The notes beneath the pieces were generated by a model, which was not told where the DNA came from, searched no databases, and saw only the letters and a list, made by a program, of their open reading frames with translations. This document shows, one piece after another, positions 47,876-57,072 of a DNA stretch of 64,000 nucleotides. The position numbers were made by a program, and so were the translations under genes. Source of the DNA: Gammaproteobacteria bacterium (GTDB lineage: Bacteria > Pseudomonadota > Gammaproteobacteria > Ga0077536); assembly GCA_009692365.1 (NCBI GenBank), contig SHZJ01000008.1, forward strand, positions 31,595 to 95,594, given 5' to 3'. The stretch's first letter is position 1. Each line of letters opens with the position of its first letter.

Positions 47876-48853
47876 CTACGCCAGCCGCACGCGCGGGTCG
47901 ACCAGCACATAGGACAAATCGGTCAGCAGCAGGCCGGCGATATACAGCAGCGAACCCAAGTACACCATGGCCCGCACAATGGCAAAATCCTGCGCTTGCA
48001 GCGCCTCGATGGTGTAGCTGCCGAGCCCCGGAATGGCAAAGAACGCCTCGGTGATCAGCGCCCCCAAAAACAGCGACGGCAACAGCACGACCACCCCGGT
48101 GAGGATGGGGATGAGGGCATTGCGCAGCACGTGTCCAAACATCACCCGCGGCTCGGACAGCCCTTTGGCGTGCGCCATCCGCACATAGTCTTTGGCCAGC
48201 TCTTCGGCAAAGAGCGCCCGGTACCAGCGCACATTGGCACCCAGCGACGCCAACACGCCCACCAGCACCGGCAGCACTAAAAAATGCAGCGCCGCGAGGC
48301 CCTCGCCGTAACCCGAAATAGGCACCAAATGCCACAGCTTGGCCATCAACCACTGGCCACCAATGATGTAGAACAGCCCCGAGCAAGACATCATCGCCAC
48401 GCACACGATGGCGCTCCAGACATCCAGCGCGCTGCCGCGCAACCACGCCATCAGCAGCGCCCAGGTGAGCGCCAGCGCGAGTTCCACCAGCAACACCGGC
48501 ACGGCAATGGCGAGGCTGGGCCACATCCGCTGGCGCAGATCCGCACCAATATCGCGACCGGCATCCGAGCGTCCGAAGTCAAACGAAAACAAACGCTGCG
48601 AGCTGGTAAAAAACAGCGTGTCGGTGAGTTGGTCCACGCCGCTGCGCGAAGCATCCCAAAACAGCGGCCGGTCATAGCCGCGCTCGGCCTTCCACAGCGC
48701 GACGGCCTGCGCCGTCACGCGGCGCTCGCCCAGCTGCATACGCGCCATGTCGTCGGGCGTATTGACCACAAAAAACAGCACGAAGGTGAGCAGGTTCACG
48801 CCCAACACAATGGGCAGGGCGTAGAGCAAGCGGCGAATCAGATAGGCGCTCAC
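47876..48853 (-). CDS. yejB: Peptide ABC transporter permease (YejB-like)
   Basis: A 325-residue permease of the DppB/OppB type. Marks are the N-terminal AYLIRRLLYALPIVLGVNLLTF, the periplasmic insert, the EAA loop DYVRMAHAKGLSEPRVMFGHVLRN (in part), and PSLFLGALITEAFFAIPGLGSYTIEAL. The start is the GTG at 48853 that overlaps the stop of the binding-protein gene (GTGA); the open frame upstream to 49099 is inside that gene and gives no permease-like sequence. Translational coupling across the transporter genes is evident. Confidence 0.92.
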   Translation of the reverse strand: MSAYLIRRLLYALPIVLGVNLLTFVLFFVVNTPDDMARMQLGERRVTAQAVALWKAERGYDRPLFWDASRSGVDQLTDTLFFTSSQRLFSFDFGRSDAGRDIGADLRQRMWPSLAIAVPVLLVELALALTWALLMAWLRGSALDVWSAIVCVAMMSCSGLFYIIGGQWLMAKLWHLVPISGYGEGLAALHFLVLPVLVGVLASLGANVRWYRALFAEELAKDYVRMAHAKGLSEPRVMFGHVLRNALIPILTGVVVLLPSLFLGALITEAFFAIPGLGSYTIEALQAQDFAIVRAMVYLGSLLYIAGLLLTDLSYVLVDPRVRLA

Positions 48854-50994
48854 GCGATGGTCGCTCGCTGCCGCCGCCGCCACAGGCGCCAGCCGCCACC
48901 CAAGGCCAACAGCACGCCACCCCCAACGCCAAGCAGCGGCCACCACTGCGGGGCGTTCCAAGCCTTGCGTTGCTGGTCCCGCAGCGTGGTATCGAGGCGG
49001 CGATATTTCAACGTATTGCGCGCCATCATGTGGGGTTTCACGTTGCCATACCATTGATGGCTGAGCGCGTAGGCCTGGGGGTGGAAACCCCAAATCCACG
49101 GCGCGTCGTTGCGCGCCAGGGTGACCAGTTGGTCCAGCAGCGCCTGGCGGCGTGGGCCATTGGGCAGTGCGCGCATTTCAGTAAAGAGTCGATCAAATTC
49201 TGGATCGGCGTAATTGGTGGCGTTTTCGCCCTGGTGCGCCACCTTGCCGTTTGGCCCATACAGCAGAAACAGAAAATTTTCGGGATCGGGATAATCCGCA
49301 TTCCAGCCCCAGCTGAAAATCTGCGCGTTCCCCTGCCGTACTTTGTCCTGAAAGCGGTTGTAGTCGGTCATCCGCACCACCAAGCGCAGTCCCAGTTTGG
49401 CGAACTGCTTGCGATACCATTGATACAGCGCTTTCGTGTCGGGCCCGGTGCTATGGGCATCGAAGTAGAGCGTCAGCGGCTCACCGCTGGCCGGGTCACG
49501 CCCTTCGGGGTAGCCCGCCTGCGCCAACAACGCACGCGCGTGCGCCAGCGGCCGGCGCTGTGCGCGCCCCGCGCGCCACTCGTAAACGACGGGATTGAGA
49601 CCTGCCGCACCCTCGCGATAGCCAAAAATTCCCGGTGGAATTGGCCCTTGCGCCACCACGCCGCGGCCGTTGCTGAAAATTGAAATCATTTCCTCCACAT
49701 CGAGCGCGATCGAGAGCGCCTGCCGGAGTTTACGCGCGCCCGCGCTGGCACCACCCACGACCGGATCCTGCATATTAAAGCCGATGTAGCTAATCGCCGC
49801 CTGCGTGGCCACCGACAGTTGCACGGCGTGCGCGCGCATCTCCGGGGTGAGTTCGGCGCTGCCGTCCGGGGCGAAACGAATGGCTTGGTCAAAGCCGTCG
49901 GGGGCGATCGGCGAGGTATCGTAATAGCCTTGGAGAAACTTGCCCCACTGCGGAATATCCTCTTTTTCCAGCATGAAATGCACGGCGTCGATGAACGGCA
50001 GCGGGCGCCCCGCGTCCGCCAGCAGGCCGGCGGCGGCGTCACCGGATTCGCCATCGGTGGGATACGTTTCCCGCCAAAAATTAGGGTTGCGGGCCAAGGT
50101 CATGCGGCGATTAGGATTATTTTCGCGCAACAGATAAGGCCCCGTGCCCACGGGCTGCCAGTCTAGGGTCAGGTTGTGCTCGGCCATGCCCGGCTCGGCA
50201 TAAAAGCGCTCGGCTTCCCACGGCACCGGCGCAAAAAATGGCATCGCGAGCCAGTAGATAAATTGCGGATATTTCTGGGTGAGCTCGATCTCAAAGGTAT
50301 AGCGGTCTAAGACCCGTGCCCCGGCCAGCGGAAACTCCCGAAGGTCGAGAAAGCCACCAGACCGATCCGGTGCGGCGCGCAACACGACCCCCAGTGCGTC
50401 TAAACCCCGGATGTAATGCCCCATAAATCCGGCAATCGGAGAATTGAGCCGGGGGTTGGCCAAACGCTTCAACTGGTAGACGTAATCCGCAGCCACCAAT
50501 TCACGCGTGCCGAGGCGCGGAAAGTCCGCGAGCGAGCGCACGGTGCCGGGCCGCTCCTTACGCGGCCCGTGATAAATCAGGCTGCCGTCGTCGCGCTGGG
50601 CGAACGCGGGATGCGGCTGGTAGCGGATCCCGGGGCGGAGGCGCAGGCGATAAACCGCCCGCGCCACCTGCTCATCGGGGGCGCTCGCCGGCAACATCTG
50701 ATCGTGGGCGTCGTAATAAGTGGGCTGGGGGACCTCGGTGGCCGTCAGCGGTACGAGTGCGTAAGGCCGCTGCAAAAAGTGGTATTGCAGCAGCGGCTCG
50801 TATACCTGGCTGGTAATCACCGCCTCGTTTTCGCTGTAAGACGAGGCAGGGTCGAGGTGTTTAGGCCGCTCCTCGAAGGTGGTGTAGAGGATGGAGCGGC
50901 CTGACTCGGCGGTCGGATAGGGATTATTCAACGGCTCCGCCCCGCACGCGCCCAGCGCGAGCGCCAGCGCTAGCGGCAGGCTGAGCTTACGCAC
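48850..50994 (-). CDS. Extracellular solute-binding lipoprotein, family 5 (peptide binding)
   Basis: A 714-residue peptide-binding protein, longer than the roughly 600-residue YejA. The signal peptide MRKLSLPLALALALGAC ends in the lipobox with Cys17, so it is lipid-anchored in the periplasm. SBP family 5 features include PKHLDPASSYSENEAVITSQVYEPLL, VGTGPYLLRENNPNRRMTLARNPNFW (in part), RQALSIALDVEEMI and the C-terminal WGFHPQAYALSHQWYGNVKPH. A hydrophobic C-terminal segment followed by a basic tail (GVGGGVLLALGGGWRLWRRRQR) suggests an extra membrane anchor, which is unusual. It is the first gene of the transporter operon. Confidence 0.9.
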   Translation of the reverse strand: MRKLSLPLALALALGACGAEPLNNPYPTAESGRSILYTTFEERPKHLDPASSYSENEAVITSQVYEPLLQYHFLQRPYALVPLTATEVPQPTYYDAHDQMLPASAPDEQVARAVYRLRLRPGIRYQPHPAFAQRDDGSLIYHGPRKERPGTVRSLADFPRLGTRELVAADYVYQLKRLANPRLNSPIAGFMGHYIRGLDALGVVLRAAPDRSGGFLDLREFPLAGARVLDRYTFEIELTQKYPQFIYWLAMPFFAPVPWEAERFYAEPGMAEHNLTLDWQPVGTGPYLLRENNPNRRMTLARNPNFWRETYPTDGESGDAAAGLLADAGRPLPFIDAVHFMLEKEDIPQWGKFLQGYYDTSPIAPDGFDQAIRFAPDGSAELTPEMRAHAVQLSVATQAAISYIGFNMQDPVVGGASAGARKLRQALSIALDVEEMISIFSNGRGVVAQGPIPPGIFGYREGAAGLNPVVYEWRAGRAQRRPLAHARALLAQAGYPEGRDPASGEPLTLYFDAHSTGPDTKALYQWYRKQFAKLGLRLVVRMTDYNRFQDKVRQGNAQIFSWGWNADYPDPENFLFLLYGPNGKVAHQGENATNYADPEFDRLFTEMRALPNGPRRQALLDQLVTLARNDAPWIWGFHPQAYALSHQWYGNVKPHMMARNTLKYRRLDTTLRDQQRKAWNAPQWWPLLGVGGGVLLALGGGWRLWRRRQRATIA

Positions 50995-51128
50995 CGCAGA
51001 TCCTCAGGCCGGTCGCGCGGTGGCTGGCAGCCGGCACGCGCTGACTCAGGGTTATAAAGCGCCGATCGACACTGTACACTTCTGCCGCAATTGTCGGCCG
51101 CGACCTGAGTTCTGGAGCACGCATCGTC

Positions 51129-51911
51129 ATGGGAATACTCGAAGGTAAAAAAGCACTGATTGTCGGCGTCGCCAGCCACCGATCCATCGCTTGGGGAATC
51201 GCCCAAGCCATGCGGCGCGAGGGCGCGGAACTCGCTTTCACCTACCAAAGCGAGCGCCTGCGCTCGCGCGTAGAAGATTTCGCGGGGGAATGCGGCTCAG
51301 AAATCGCCCTCCCCTGTGAAGTTCAAAACGATGAGGAAATCCAGTCGCTGTTCACGGGGCTAGATAACTACTGGGACCATCTCGACATCCTAGTCCATTC
51401 CATCGCTTACGCCCCGCGCGAAGAACTGGCGGGCGGCTATCTGGATTCCGTCACCCGCGAAGGTTTTAAGATCGCGCACGAAGTGAGTTCCTATAGTTTT
51501 GCCGCCCTCGGTAACGCCGCACGCCGCATGATGCAGGGGCGGCAGGCCGCCATGCTCACGCTGAGCTATCTGGGTGCGGTGCGCACCATGCCCAGCTACA
51601 ACGTGATGGGGCTAGCCAAGGCCAGCCTCGAGGCCAATATGCGTTACATGGCCGAGAGTGTTGGCCCCGAGGGCATTCGGGTGAATGCCATTTCGGCCGG
51701 GCCCATCAAAACGCTGGCGGCGTCGGGCGTCAAAGACCTGCGTAAATTTTTAGACCACGTGGCCAAGGTTTCGCCGTTGCGCCGCAACGTGACTATCGAA
51801 GAAGTGGGTAACGTGGCGGCCTTCCTGTGCTCGGATTTAGCCTCTGCCGTCACCGGCGAGGTGACGTATGTCGATTGCGGCTACAACATCATGGGTGCTG
51901 GCGGCGTCTAG
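51129..51911 (+). CDS. fabI: Enoyl-[acyl-carrier-protein] reductase (NADH)
   Basis: FabI performs the last reduction of each fatty-acid elongation cycle. The protein is 260 residues. Cofactor region [27 protein letters not shown] with Tyr147, and the catalytic Tyr157-x6-Lys164 (YNVMGLAK) match the classic FabI; the Arg-x-x-Ser... segment [13 protein letters not shown] follows. FabI is the usual target of triclosan-type inhibitors. It is convergent with ppiD and divergent from the peptide transporter operon, the order known from Pseudomonas. Confidence 0.96.
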   Translation: MGILEGKKALIVGVASHRSIAWGIAQAMRREGAELAFTYQSERLRSRVEDFAGECGSEIALPCEVQNDEEIQSLFTGLDNYWDHLDILVHSIAYAPREELAGGYLDSVTREGFKIAHEVSSYSFAALGNAARRMMQGRQAAMLTLSYLGAVRTMPSYNVMGLAKASLEANMRYMAESVGPEGIRVNAISAGPIKTLAASGVKDLRKFLDHVAKVSPLRRNVTIEEVGNVAAFLCSDLASAVTGEVTYVDCGYNIMGAGGV

Positions 51912-51917
51912 GTTGAC

Positions 51918-51936
51918 GGCGGCCGCAGCGGCCGCC
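51918..51936. terminator. Bidirectional hairpin between fabI and ppiD
   Basis: GGCGGCCG (51918-51925) pairs perfectly with CGGCCGCC (51929-51936) around a three-base loop in the 28-base gap between convergent genes. A T-run (ATTTTTT) follows about ten bases later on the plus strand. Confidence 0.6.
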
Positions 51937-51939
51937 CGC

Positions 51940-53844
51940 TTACAGATTTTTTGCCGTGATGGTCACCTTGCCACTGCGCCGTAACTCGTCGAGAAAATCG
52001 CGCCACGCCGCAATGGCCCGACTGCGTTCGGCGTCGCGCTGAATGGCCGTGACCTTGCGGGCTTCTAGGCCCGCCGTGTTCGCCAACAGCAGGTGGCTGA
52101 CTTCCACCACCGCATAGGCGCCCGTGCTCAAGGTAACCCCCAGGTAGGCCACGGCGTCGGGGCCGGCCAACGGCTCGCGGAAAGCGGCGCGTGCCACTTC
52201 GCGATTGAGGTCGGTCGCGGTCCTGATAGCCCCTTTGATTTGCGTCCAGTCGAGTTTCTCGGCGGTCATGAGGGCGGCTACGGGCTCGCCTTTTTTCAGA
52301 CGCGCCAGTACCGCCTCGCCCCGAGCCGCGACGTCCTGCCGCACGCGCGCTTGGCGAATGCGCTCGATGATGTCCTCTTTAGCCGCCTCCAGCGCGGGGA
52401 TTTTAGTCACCTCATGGGCGGTGACACGCACTGCCACAATGCGGTTGGGGCCTAGTTCGATGGGCGCACTGGCCAAGCCCTCGTTGAGCACCTCGGGCTC
52501 CCACACGGCGGCCGAAACCGCGCTCGCAAAGCGCTCATCGATTTCCTTGCGGGTCAGGAGGTCGGCGCTCTTGGGCTGTAGTTGAACCTTCTCACCCGCC
52601 GCCGCGAGGGAATCGGGATGCTCGTTGACCGCCTCGGTGAACTGCTCGGCGCGCTCAAAAAACAGCGTCTCGGCCTGCTCTGCGCGATAGGCAAGCGCTA
52701 CGTCCGCCCGCGCCAGGGCAAACGGCCTGGGACCACCGGGGTGGACCGCCGTGAGTTGGATGATGTGATAGCCGAAGTCGGTCTTGATGGGCTGGCTAAG
52801 GTCACCAACGTTCAAGGCAAAGGCCGCGTCGTCGAATTCCGGCGCCATGACCCCGCGCGGGAAAAACCCGGTGGCCCCGCCGTCGGCCCGCGAGCCTAAG
52901 TCGTCTGAACTCGCTTTCGCAATTTGCGCCATCGGCTGACCGGCCACGATGAGCGCGCGGAGCGCCTCCGCTTTAACCTTGGCGGCAGCGACTTCCGCCG
53001 GCGGCGCATCTTTTTTGACCTGCACCAGTACCTGCGCGACGTTCCGCTCCTCAGCGGTCGTGTACTGCGGCTTATGCGCCTCATAGAACGCTTCCAGCGC
53101 GGCTTCGTCCACCACGACGGCGGCTTTGAGGTCGTCGAGCTTCAGCTCCAGGTATTCCAGCGACACTTTCTCGGGGACTCGAAAATCTTCCTCATGCGCG
53201 CTGAAATACGCGCTCACCTCGGCCGGCGTGGGCGTGATGGTGGTCAGCGCGGCCGGGACTATCAGGGCAAAGCCCACATCGCGTTTTTGATCGAGCAGCT
53301 GCGCCAGCGCCAGCGCTTCATTCTTTGACGCGAACGCCGACAGCGCCACACCCGAGCGTAGCTGTTGCAGCAGGAGGTCGTTGCGTATTTGCGCTTCAAA
53401 GCCGCTGTCGGGGTAGCCCAAGCTTTGCGCCACTTGTTTGAAGCGCGCAGCCGAGAACTTACCCTCCTCGTTGAAGGCCTCGGTGTGTTCGATGAAGTCG
53501 ACCAGTTGCCGGTCGGAAATCCGCATGCGCTGGCTGGCCATTAGTTGCTCGCCTAAGCGCTCCTCCACCAAAACATTGAGGACTTTGCGCTTGGTATCTT
53601 CGGTGGTCCACAGCTCTGCATTAAAGCCGTCGCCCTGCTCGGCCTGCGCACGCTGGCGCATGCGCTGGAAGGACTGTTCGTATTGGCTGAGTTCAATTTC
53701 GTCGCCGTTGACTTCGGCCACGGCGACGGTTCTGGCTTGGTTGAGGTAGGACTCGATGCCCCAGAGGAGAAAGGTTAGGCATAGCAGCAAAATGATGGCC
53801 GCGGCCACGGCACCCTGCGCGCGTTCTCTGATCTTTTGCAGCAT
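51940..53844 (-). CDS. ppiD: Periplasmic chaperone/peptidyl-prolyl isomerase PpiD
   Basis: A 634-residue membrane-anchored periplasmic folding factor near the SecYEG exit. One N-terminal membrane helix (AAIILLLCLTFLLWGIESYL, about 14-33) is followed by a SurA_N-like chaperone region (about 35-190). A parvulin domain (about 265-370) has ERNVAQVLV, FFPRGVMAPEFDDAAFAL and YHIIQLTAV. A long C-terminal SurA_N/PpiD-type domain ends the protein. It follows hupB and two tRNAs on the same strand, as in other gammaproteobacteria. Confidence 0.93.
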   Translation of the reverse strand: MLQKIRERAQGAVAAAIILLLCLTFLLWGIESYLNQARTVAVAEVNGDEIELSQYEQSFQRMRQRAQAEQGDGFNAELWTTEDTKRKVLNVLVEERLGEQLMASQRMRISDRQLVDFIEHTEAFNEEGKFSAARFKQVAQSLGYPDSGFEAQIRNDLLLQQLRSGVALSAFASKNEALALAQLLDQKRDVGFALIVPAALTTITPTPAEVSAYFSAHEEDFRVPEKVSLEYLELKLDDLKAAVVVDEAALEAFYEAHKPQYTTAEERNVAQVLVQVKKDAPPAEVAAAKVKAEALRALIVAGQPMAQIAKASSDDLGSRADGGATGFFPRGVMAPEFDDAAFALNVGDLSQPIKTDFGYHIIQLTAVHPGGPRPFALARADVALAYRAEQAETLFFERAEQFTEAVNEHPDSLAAAGEKVQLQPKSADLLTRKEIDERFASAVSAAVWEPEVLNEGLASAPIELGPNRIVAVRVTAHEVTKIPALEAAKEDIIERIRQARVRQDVAARGEAVLARLKKGEPVAALMTAEKLDWTQIKGAIRTATDLNREVARAAFREPLAGPDAVAYLGVTLSTGAYAVVEVSHLLLANTAGLEARKVTAIQRDAERSRAIAAWRDFLDELRRSGKVTITAKNL

Positions 53845-53984
53845 ATGCGGTCGGGCCTCAGGGCTGAGCGCGCGTTCTGGGGAGTTGGCGCGCCGATTAG
53901 GCGATTAGAAGGGCGCGATGGGCGCTGAAAGTTCTGGGTAAGTCCGTCGCTGCGGTGACACGCAGCGACGGGCTGACGCGAAGT

Positions 53985-54061
53985 TGGCGGAGTGGACGGG
54001 GCTCGAACCCGCGACCCCCGGCGTGACAGGCCGGTATTCTAACCAACTGAACTACCACTCC
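53985..54061 (-). tRNA. tRNA-Asp (GTC)
   Basis: A 77-base gene with the CCA end encoded. Acceptor stem GGAGTGG/CCACTCC, D-arm AGTTCAGTTGGTTAGA, anticodon loop CTGTCAC with anticodon GTC, and T-arm GGTTCGAGCC... are all regular. It lies 12 bases from the tRNA-Val gene and in the same direction, between hupB and ppiD. Confidence 0.95.
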
Positions 54062-54073
54062 AATAATCTTCTC

Positions 54074-54149
54074 TGGTGGGTGCTGAGGGGTTCGAACCCA
54101 CGACCTTCGCCGTGTAAAGGCGACGCTCTTCCGACTGAGCTAAGCACCC
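54074..54149 (-). tRNA. tRNA-Val (TAC)
   Basis: A 76-base gene with encoded CCA. Acceptor stem GGGTGCT/AGCACCC, D-arm TAGCTCAGTCGGAAGAGC, anticodon loop TTTACAC with anticodon TAC, T-arm GGGTTCGAACCC. It begins ten bases downstream of the hupB stop. Confidence 0.95.
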
Positions 54150-54158
54150 GAAGGGGCG

Positions 54159-54431
54159 CTACTTTAAGAGATCCTTCAGTCCTTTGCCAGATTTGAATGC
54201 GGGCACTCGCGACGCAGCGATGTTGATGGCTTCTCCGGTCTTGGGATTGCGGCCTACGCGGGCCTCGCGCAGCTTCGCACTGAAGCTACCGAAGCCGGCG
54301 ATCGCCACGGTGTCGCCGGCCTTTAAGGCCTTGGCGATCGCGTCGATCAGCGCGTCCACCGCCCGGCCGGCGGCAATTTTTGACATATCTGTGGTTTCGG
54401 CCACCGCTTCGATGAGATCAGACTTGTTCAT
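54159..54431 (-). CDS. hupB: DNA-binding protein HU-beta
   Basis: A 90-residue histone-like HU protein that bends and compacts DNA as a dimer. It begins MNKSDLIEAVAETTDMSKIAAGRAVDAL (in part). The IHF/HU signature GFGSFSAKLREARVGRNPKTG spans residues about 46-66 (quoted in part), and the DNA-intercalating proline arm GEAINIAASRVPAFKSGKGLKD is intact. GAGGAA precedes the ATG. A near-perfect hairpin lies just before this ribosome site. It is downstream of lon, as in most gammaproteobacteria. Confidence 0.97.
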   Translation of the reverse strand: MNKSDLIEAVAETTDMSKIAAGRAVDALIDAIAKALKAGDTVAIAGFGSFSAKLREARVGRNPKTGEAINIAASRVPAFKSGKGLKDLLK

Positions 54432-54442
54432 GATGTTCCTCG

Positions 54443-54462
54443 CCGGGGACTTCAGTTCCCGG
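54443..54462 (-). promoter_or_regulatory. Hairpin in the hupB leader
   Basis: CCGGGGAC and GTTCCCGG pair over eight positions (one G-T wobble) around a four-base loop. It ends 12 bases before the hupB start codon, right next to the ribosome-binding site, so it could tune hupB translation or protect a processed mRNA end. Confidence 0.45.
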
Positions 54463-54478
54463 ACTCTAGCGTGATTGG

Positions 54479-54515
54479 AAAAAAAACCCTTTTGGCCTGC
54501 CTGCCGCTGCGGCCT
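54479..54515 (-). terminator. Weak terminator candidate after lon
   Basis: On the minus strand eight T (54486-54479) follow a GC-rich stretch that can form short stems such as GCCG-cag-CGGC. It lies directly after the lon stop. The stem is poor; hupB may also be reached by readthrough from lon. Confidence 0.3.
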
Positions 54516-54517
54516 GC

Positions 54518-56920
54518 TTAATGCGCCCTGATGGCGTCCTGATCCGCAGCCCCTTCGTCAGCGGCCACCGTTGCCGTCTCATCGAAAGGTAGCGTGAGGG
54601 GTTCTGGCACGCGTTGCAAGGCAATGGCGAGAACTTCGTCGATCCAACGCACCGGCTTAATCTCCAGACCCTGCTTGATATTAGCCGGAATCTCTTTTAA
54701 TTCGCGCTCGTTCTCGTGCGGAATGGCGACAATTTTTATCCCCCCGCGTAATGCCGCGAGCAGTTTTTCTTTTAGCCCACCGATCGGCAGCACCTCACCA
54801 CGCAGCGTGATTTCGCCCGTCATGGCCACCTCGGCGCGCACCGGGATCCCGGTCAGCGCCGACACCAGCGCAGTACACATGCCCACCCCGGCGCTGGGGC
54901 CATCTTTGGGGGTCGCGCCTTCCGGCACGTGGAAATGGACGTCCAAGTTGCGATAAAAATCGGGCTTGATGCCCAGCGACGCGGCCCGGCTGCGCACCAC
55001 CGTGAGCGCCGCCTTGATGCTTTCTTGCATCACATCGCCTAACCGCCCGGTGTAGGTTTCCTTGCCCTTGCCGGGCACCACTACCGCTTCGATCGTTAAC
55101 AAATCGCCGCCCACTTCGGTCCAGGCCAGCCCGGTGACTTGGCCTACCCGGTCTTCTTGCTCCGCCAGACCAAAGCGAAAACGCTTCACGCCGAGGTATT
55201 TTTCCAAGGTTTTGGCGGTGATCGAAATACTTTTTTCGGTGGGCTTCTGGAGCACCTGTTTGACCACCTTGCGACACAGGTTGGCGATTTCTCGCTCGAG
55301 ATTACGCACGCCCGCTTCACGGGTGTAATAGCGCACAATTTCACGCAGCGCGGTCTCGGCGATTTGGAGTTCGCTGGGCTTAAGCCCGTTGGATAGCAGC
55401 TGCTTTGGCACCAGATATTTCTGCGCAATGCTGATTTTTTCGTCCTCGGTGTAACCCGCCAGCCGAATAACCTCCATGCGGTCCAGCAACGGTGCCGGAA
55501 TGTTGAGGCTATTGGCAGTGGTGATGAACATCACATCGGAGAGGTCGTAATCGACTTCGAGGTAGTGGTCGCTAAACGTGGAATTTTGCTCGGGGTCTAA
55601 CACCTCCAAGAGGGCGGCCGCCGGATCGCCGCGGAAATCCATCGCCATTTTGTCTACTTCATCGAGCAGAAACAGCGGATTTCGAGTGCCTATCTTGGCC
55701 AGATTTTGCAGAATTTTGCCGGGCAAAGACCCCACATACGTCCGCCGGTGGCCACGGATCTCGGCTTCGTCGCGCACCCCACCCAGCGACATGCGCACAA
55801 ATTTTCGATTAGTGGCGCGTGCGACAGAGCGACCCAGAGAAGTTTTACCGACGCCGGGAGGCCCCACTAGGCACAAGATCGGGCCTTTCATTTTCTTGAC
55901 GCGCTGCTGAACCGCCAGATATTCGAGGATCCGTTCTTTGACTTTCTCCAGCCCAAAGTGGTCGGCATCCAACACGCCTTCGGCGATATTGAGGTCGGTG
56001 CTGATTTTGGTGCGGGTTTTCCACGGCACGTTCAACATCCAGTCGATGTAGTTCCGGACCACGGTGGCTTCTGCTGACATCGGGGACATCATGCGCAATT
56101 TCTTGAGTTCAGCGTTGGCCCTCTTGCGCGCTTCCTTGTGCATGCCGGCCTGTTTGATGCGCTTGGCAATTTCGTCGAACTCGTTGACACCTTCTTCGGT
56201 CTCACCCAGTTCGTTTTGAATGGCTTTCATCTGCTCATTCAAGTAGTACTCGCGCTGGCTTTTCTCCATCTGCTTTTTAACCCGGCCCCGCAGACGCTTC
56301 TCTACCTGCAGGAGGTCGATTTCATTCTCCAGCAGCGCAATGAGGTGGTCGAGTCGCGCGCGCAAATCGGTGAGTTCCAGAATTTTCTGTTTGTCCTCGA
56401 TCTTGATCGACATGTGCGCGGCGATGGTGTCGGCCAGTCGGGAAGGATCGTCGATGCTGGACAGCGAGGAGATGATTTCGGGCGGCACTTTTTTATTCAG
56501 CTTGACGTAGCTGTCAAATTGGCTCATCACCGAGCGGGTCAGGATTTCGGCCTCGCGCTCGTCTACGGGCTGGGGTTCCAACAGTTCGATGGCGGCGGCA
56601 TACAGGTGCCCCACATCGTCAAAGCGCAAAACCCGCGCCCGCTGGACGCCTTCGACCAGCACCTTGATGGTGCCGTCGGGCAGTCGGAGCAACTGCAGAA
56701 TATTGGAGACCGTACCAATCTCGTGGATATCTTCGGGCTTGGGGTTATCGTCCGCCGCGCTTTTTTGGGCCACCAGCAGAATTTGCTTGGTCTCGTCCAT
56801 CGCGCGCTCTAGCGCCTTGACGGATTTATCGCGACCGACGAACAGCGGAATCACCATGTGCGGGTACACCACGACGTCCCGTAGTGGCAGCACGGGGAGG
56901 ACGGTTTCATCAGCGCTCAT
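54518..56920 (-). CDS. lon: ATP-dependent protease Lon
   Basis: An 800-residue cytoplasmic AAA+ serine protease that degrades damaged and regulatory proteins. N-terminal LonN substrate domain ([24 protein letters not shown], in part), a coiled-coil middle, Walker [12 protein letters not shown] (about 353-363), and the protease domain with the catalytic Ser676 in [10 protein letters not shown] and a Lys about 43 residues later ([12 protein letters not shown]). Length agrees with Lon type A. It is between clpX and hupB, all co-directional. Confidence 0.97.
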   Translation of the reverse strand: MSADETVLPVLPLRDVVVYPHMVIPLFVGRDKSVKALERAMDETKQILLVAQKSAADDNPKPEDIHEIGTVSNILQLLRLPDGTIKVLVEGVQRARVLRFDDVGHLYAAAIELLEPQPVDEREAEILTRSVMSQFDSYVKLNKKVPPEIISSLSSIDDPSRLADTIAAHMSIKIEDKQKILELTDLRARLDHLIALLENEIDLLQVEKRLRGRVKKQMEKSQREYYLNEQMKAIQNELGETEEGVNEFDEIAKRIKQAGMHKEARKRANAELKKLRMMSPMSAEATVVRNYIDWMLNVPWKTRTKISTDLNIAEGVLDADHFGLEKVKERILEYLAVQQRVKKMKGPILCLVGPPGVGKTSLGRSVARATNRKFVRMSLGGVRDEAEIRGHRRTYVGSLPGKILQNLAKIGTRNPLFLLDEVDKMAMDFRGDPAAALLEVLDPEQNSTFSDHYLEVDYDLSDVMFITTANSLNIPAPLLDRMEVIRLAGYTEDEKISIAQKYLVPKQLLSNGLKPSELQIAETALREIVRYYTREAGVRNLEREIANLCRKVVKQVLQKPTEKSISITAKTLEKYLGVKRFRFGLAEQEDRVGQVTGLAWTEVGGDLLTIEAVVVPGKGKETYTGRLGDVMQESIKAALTVVRSRAASLGIKPDFYRNLDVHFHVPEGATPKDGPSAGVGMCTALVSALTGIPVRAEVAMTGEITLRGEVLPIGGLKEKLLAALRGGIKIVAIPHENERELKEIPANIKQGLEIKPVRWIDEVLAIALQRVPEPLTLPFDETATVAADEGAADQDAIRAH

Positions 56921-56957
56921 GTGATGGACTCCTGGCTAGAGACCTGCGGACGCGCCA

Positions 56958-57052
56958 GCCCCGGTTCAGATGACCGGGGCAGCGGGCAGGCGCTCTGGGA
57001 CAACGGGTACCTAGAGCCGCCGGAGGGCGGGTCTAAGCGACAGACTATGGGG
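56958..57052 (-). promoter_or_regulatory. lon leader: two hairpins and a heat-shock-like -10 element
   Basis: In the 152-base clpX-lon gap the minus strand has CCCCAT (57052-57047), like the -10 of sigma-32 promoters, but the expected -35 CTTGAA is poor (CTGGCCG). Two stems follow: CCGCC/GGCGG (57017-57030) and the perfect eight-base-pair GCCCCGGT/ACCGGGGC (56958-56980). They could be clpX terminator or lon leader structure. lon is heat-shock controlled in relatives. Confidence 0.35.
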
Positions 57053-57072
57053 AAAACCAACGTGGCGGCCAG

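Noticed and set aside
48854..49099. Upstream extension of the YejB-like permease
   Set aside because: It overlaps the binding-protein gene; the GTG at 48853 gives a normal permease start.
53984..54196. Plus-strand open frame MAEWTGLEPATPGVTG...
   Set aside because: It is the antisense translation of the tRNA-Asp and tRNA-Val genes, a classic false protein.
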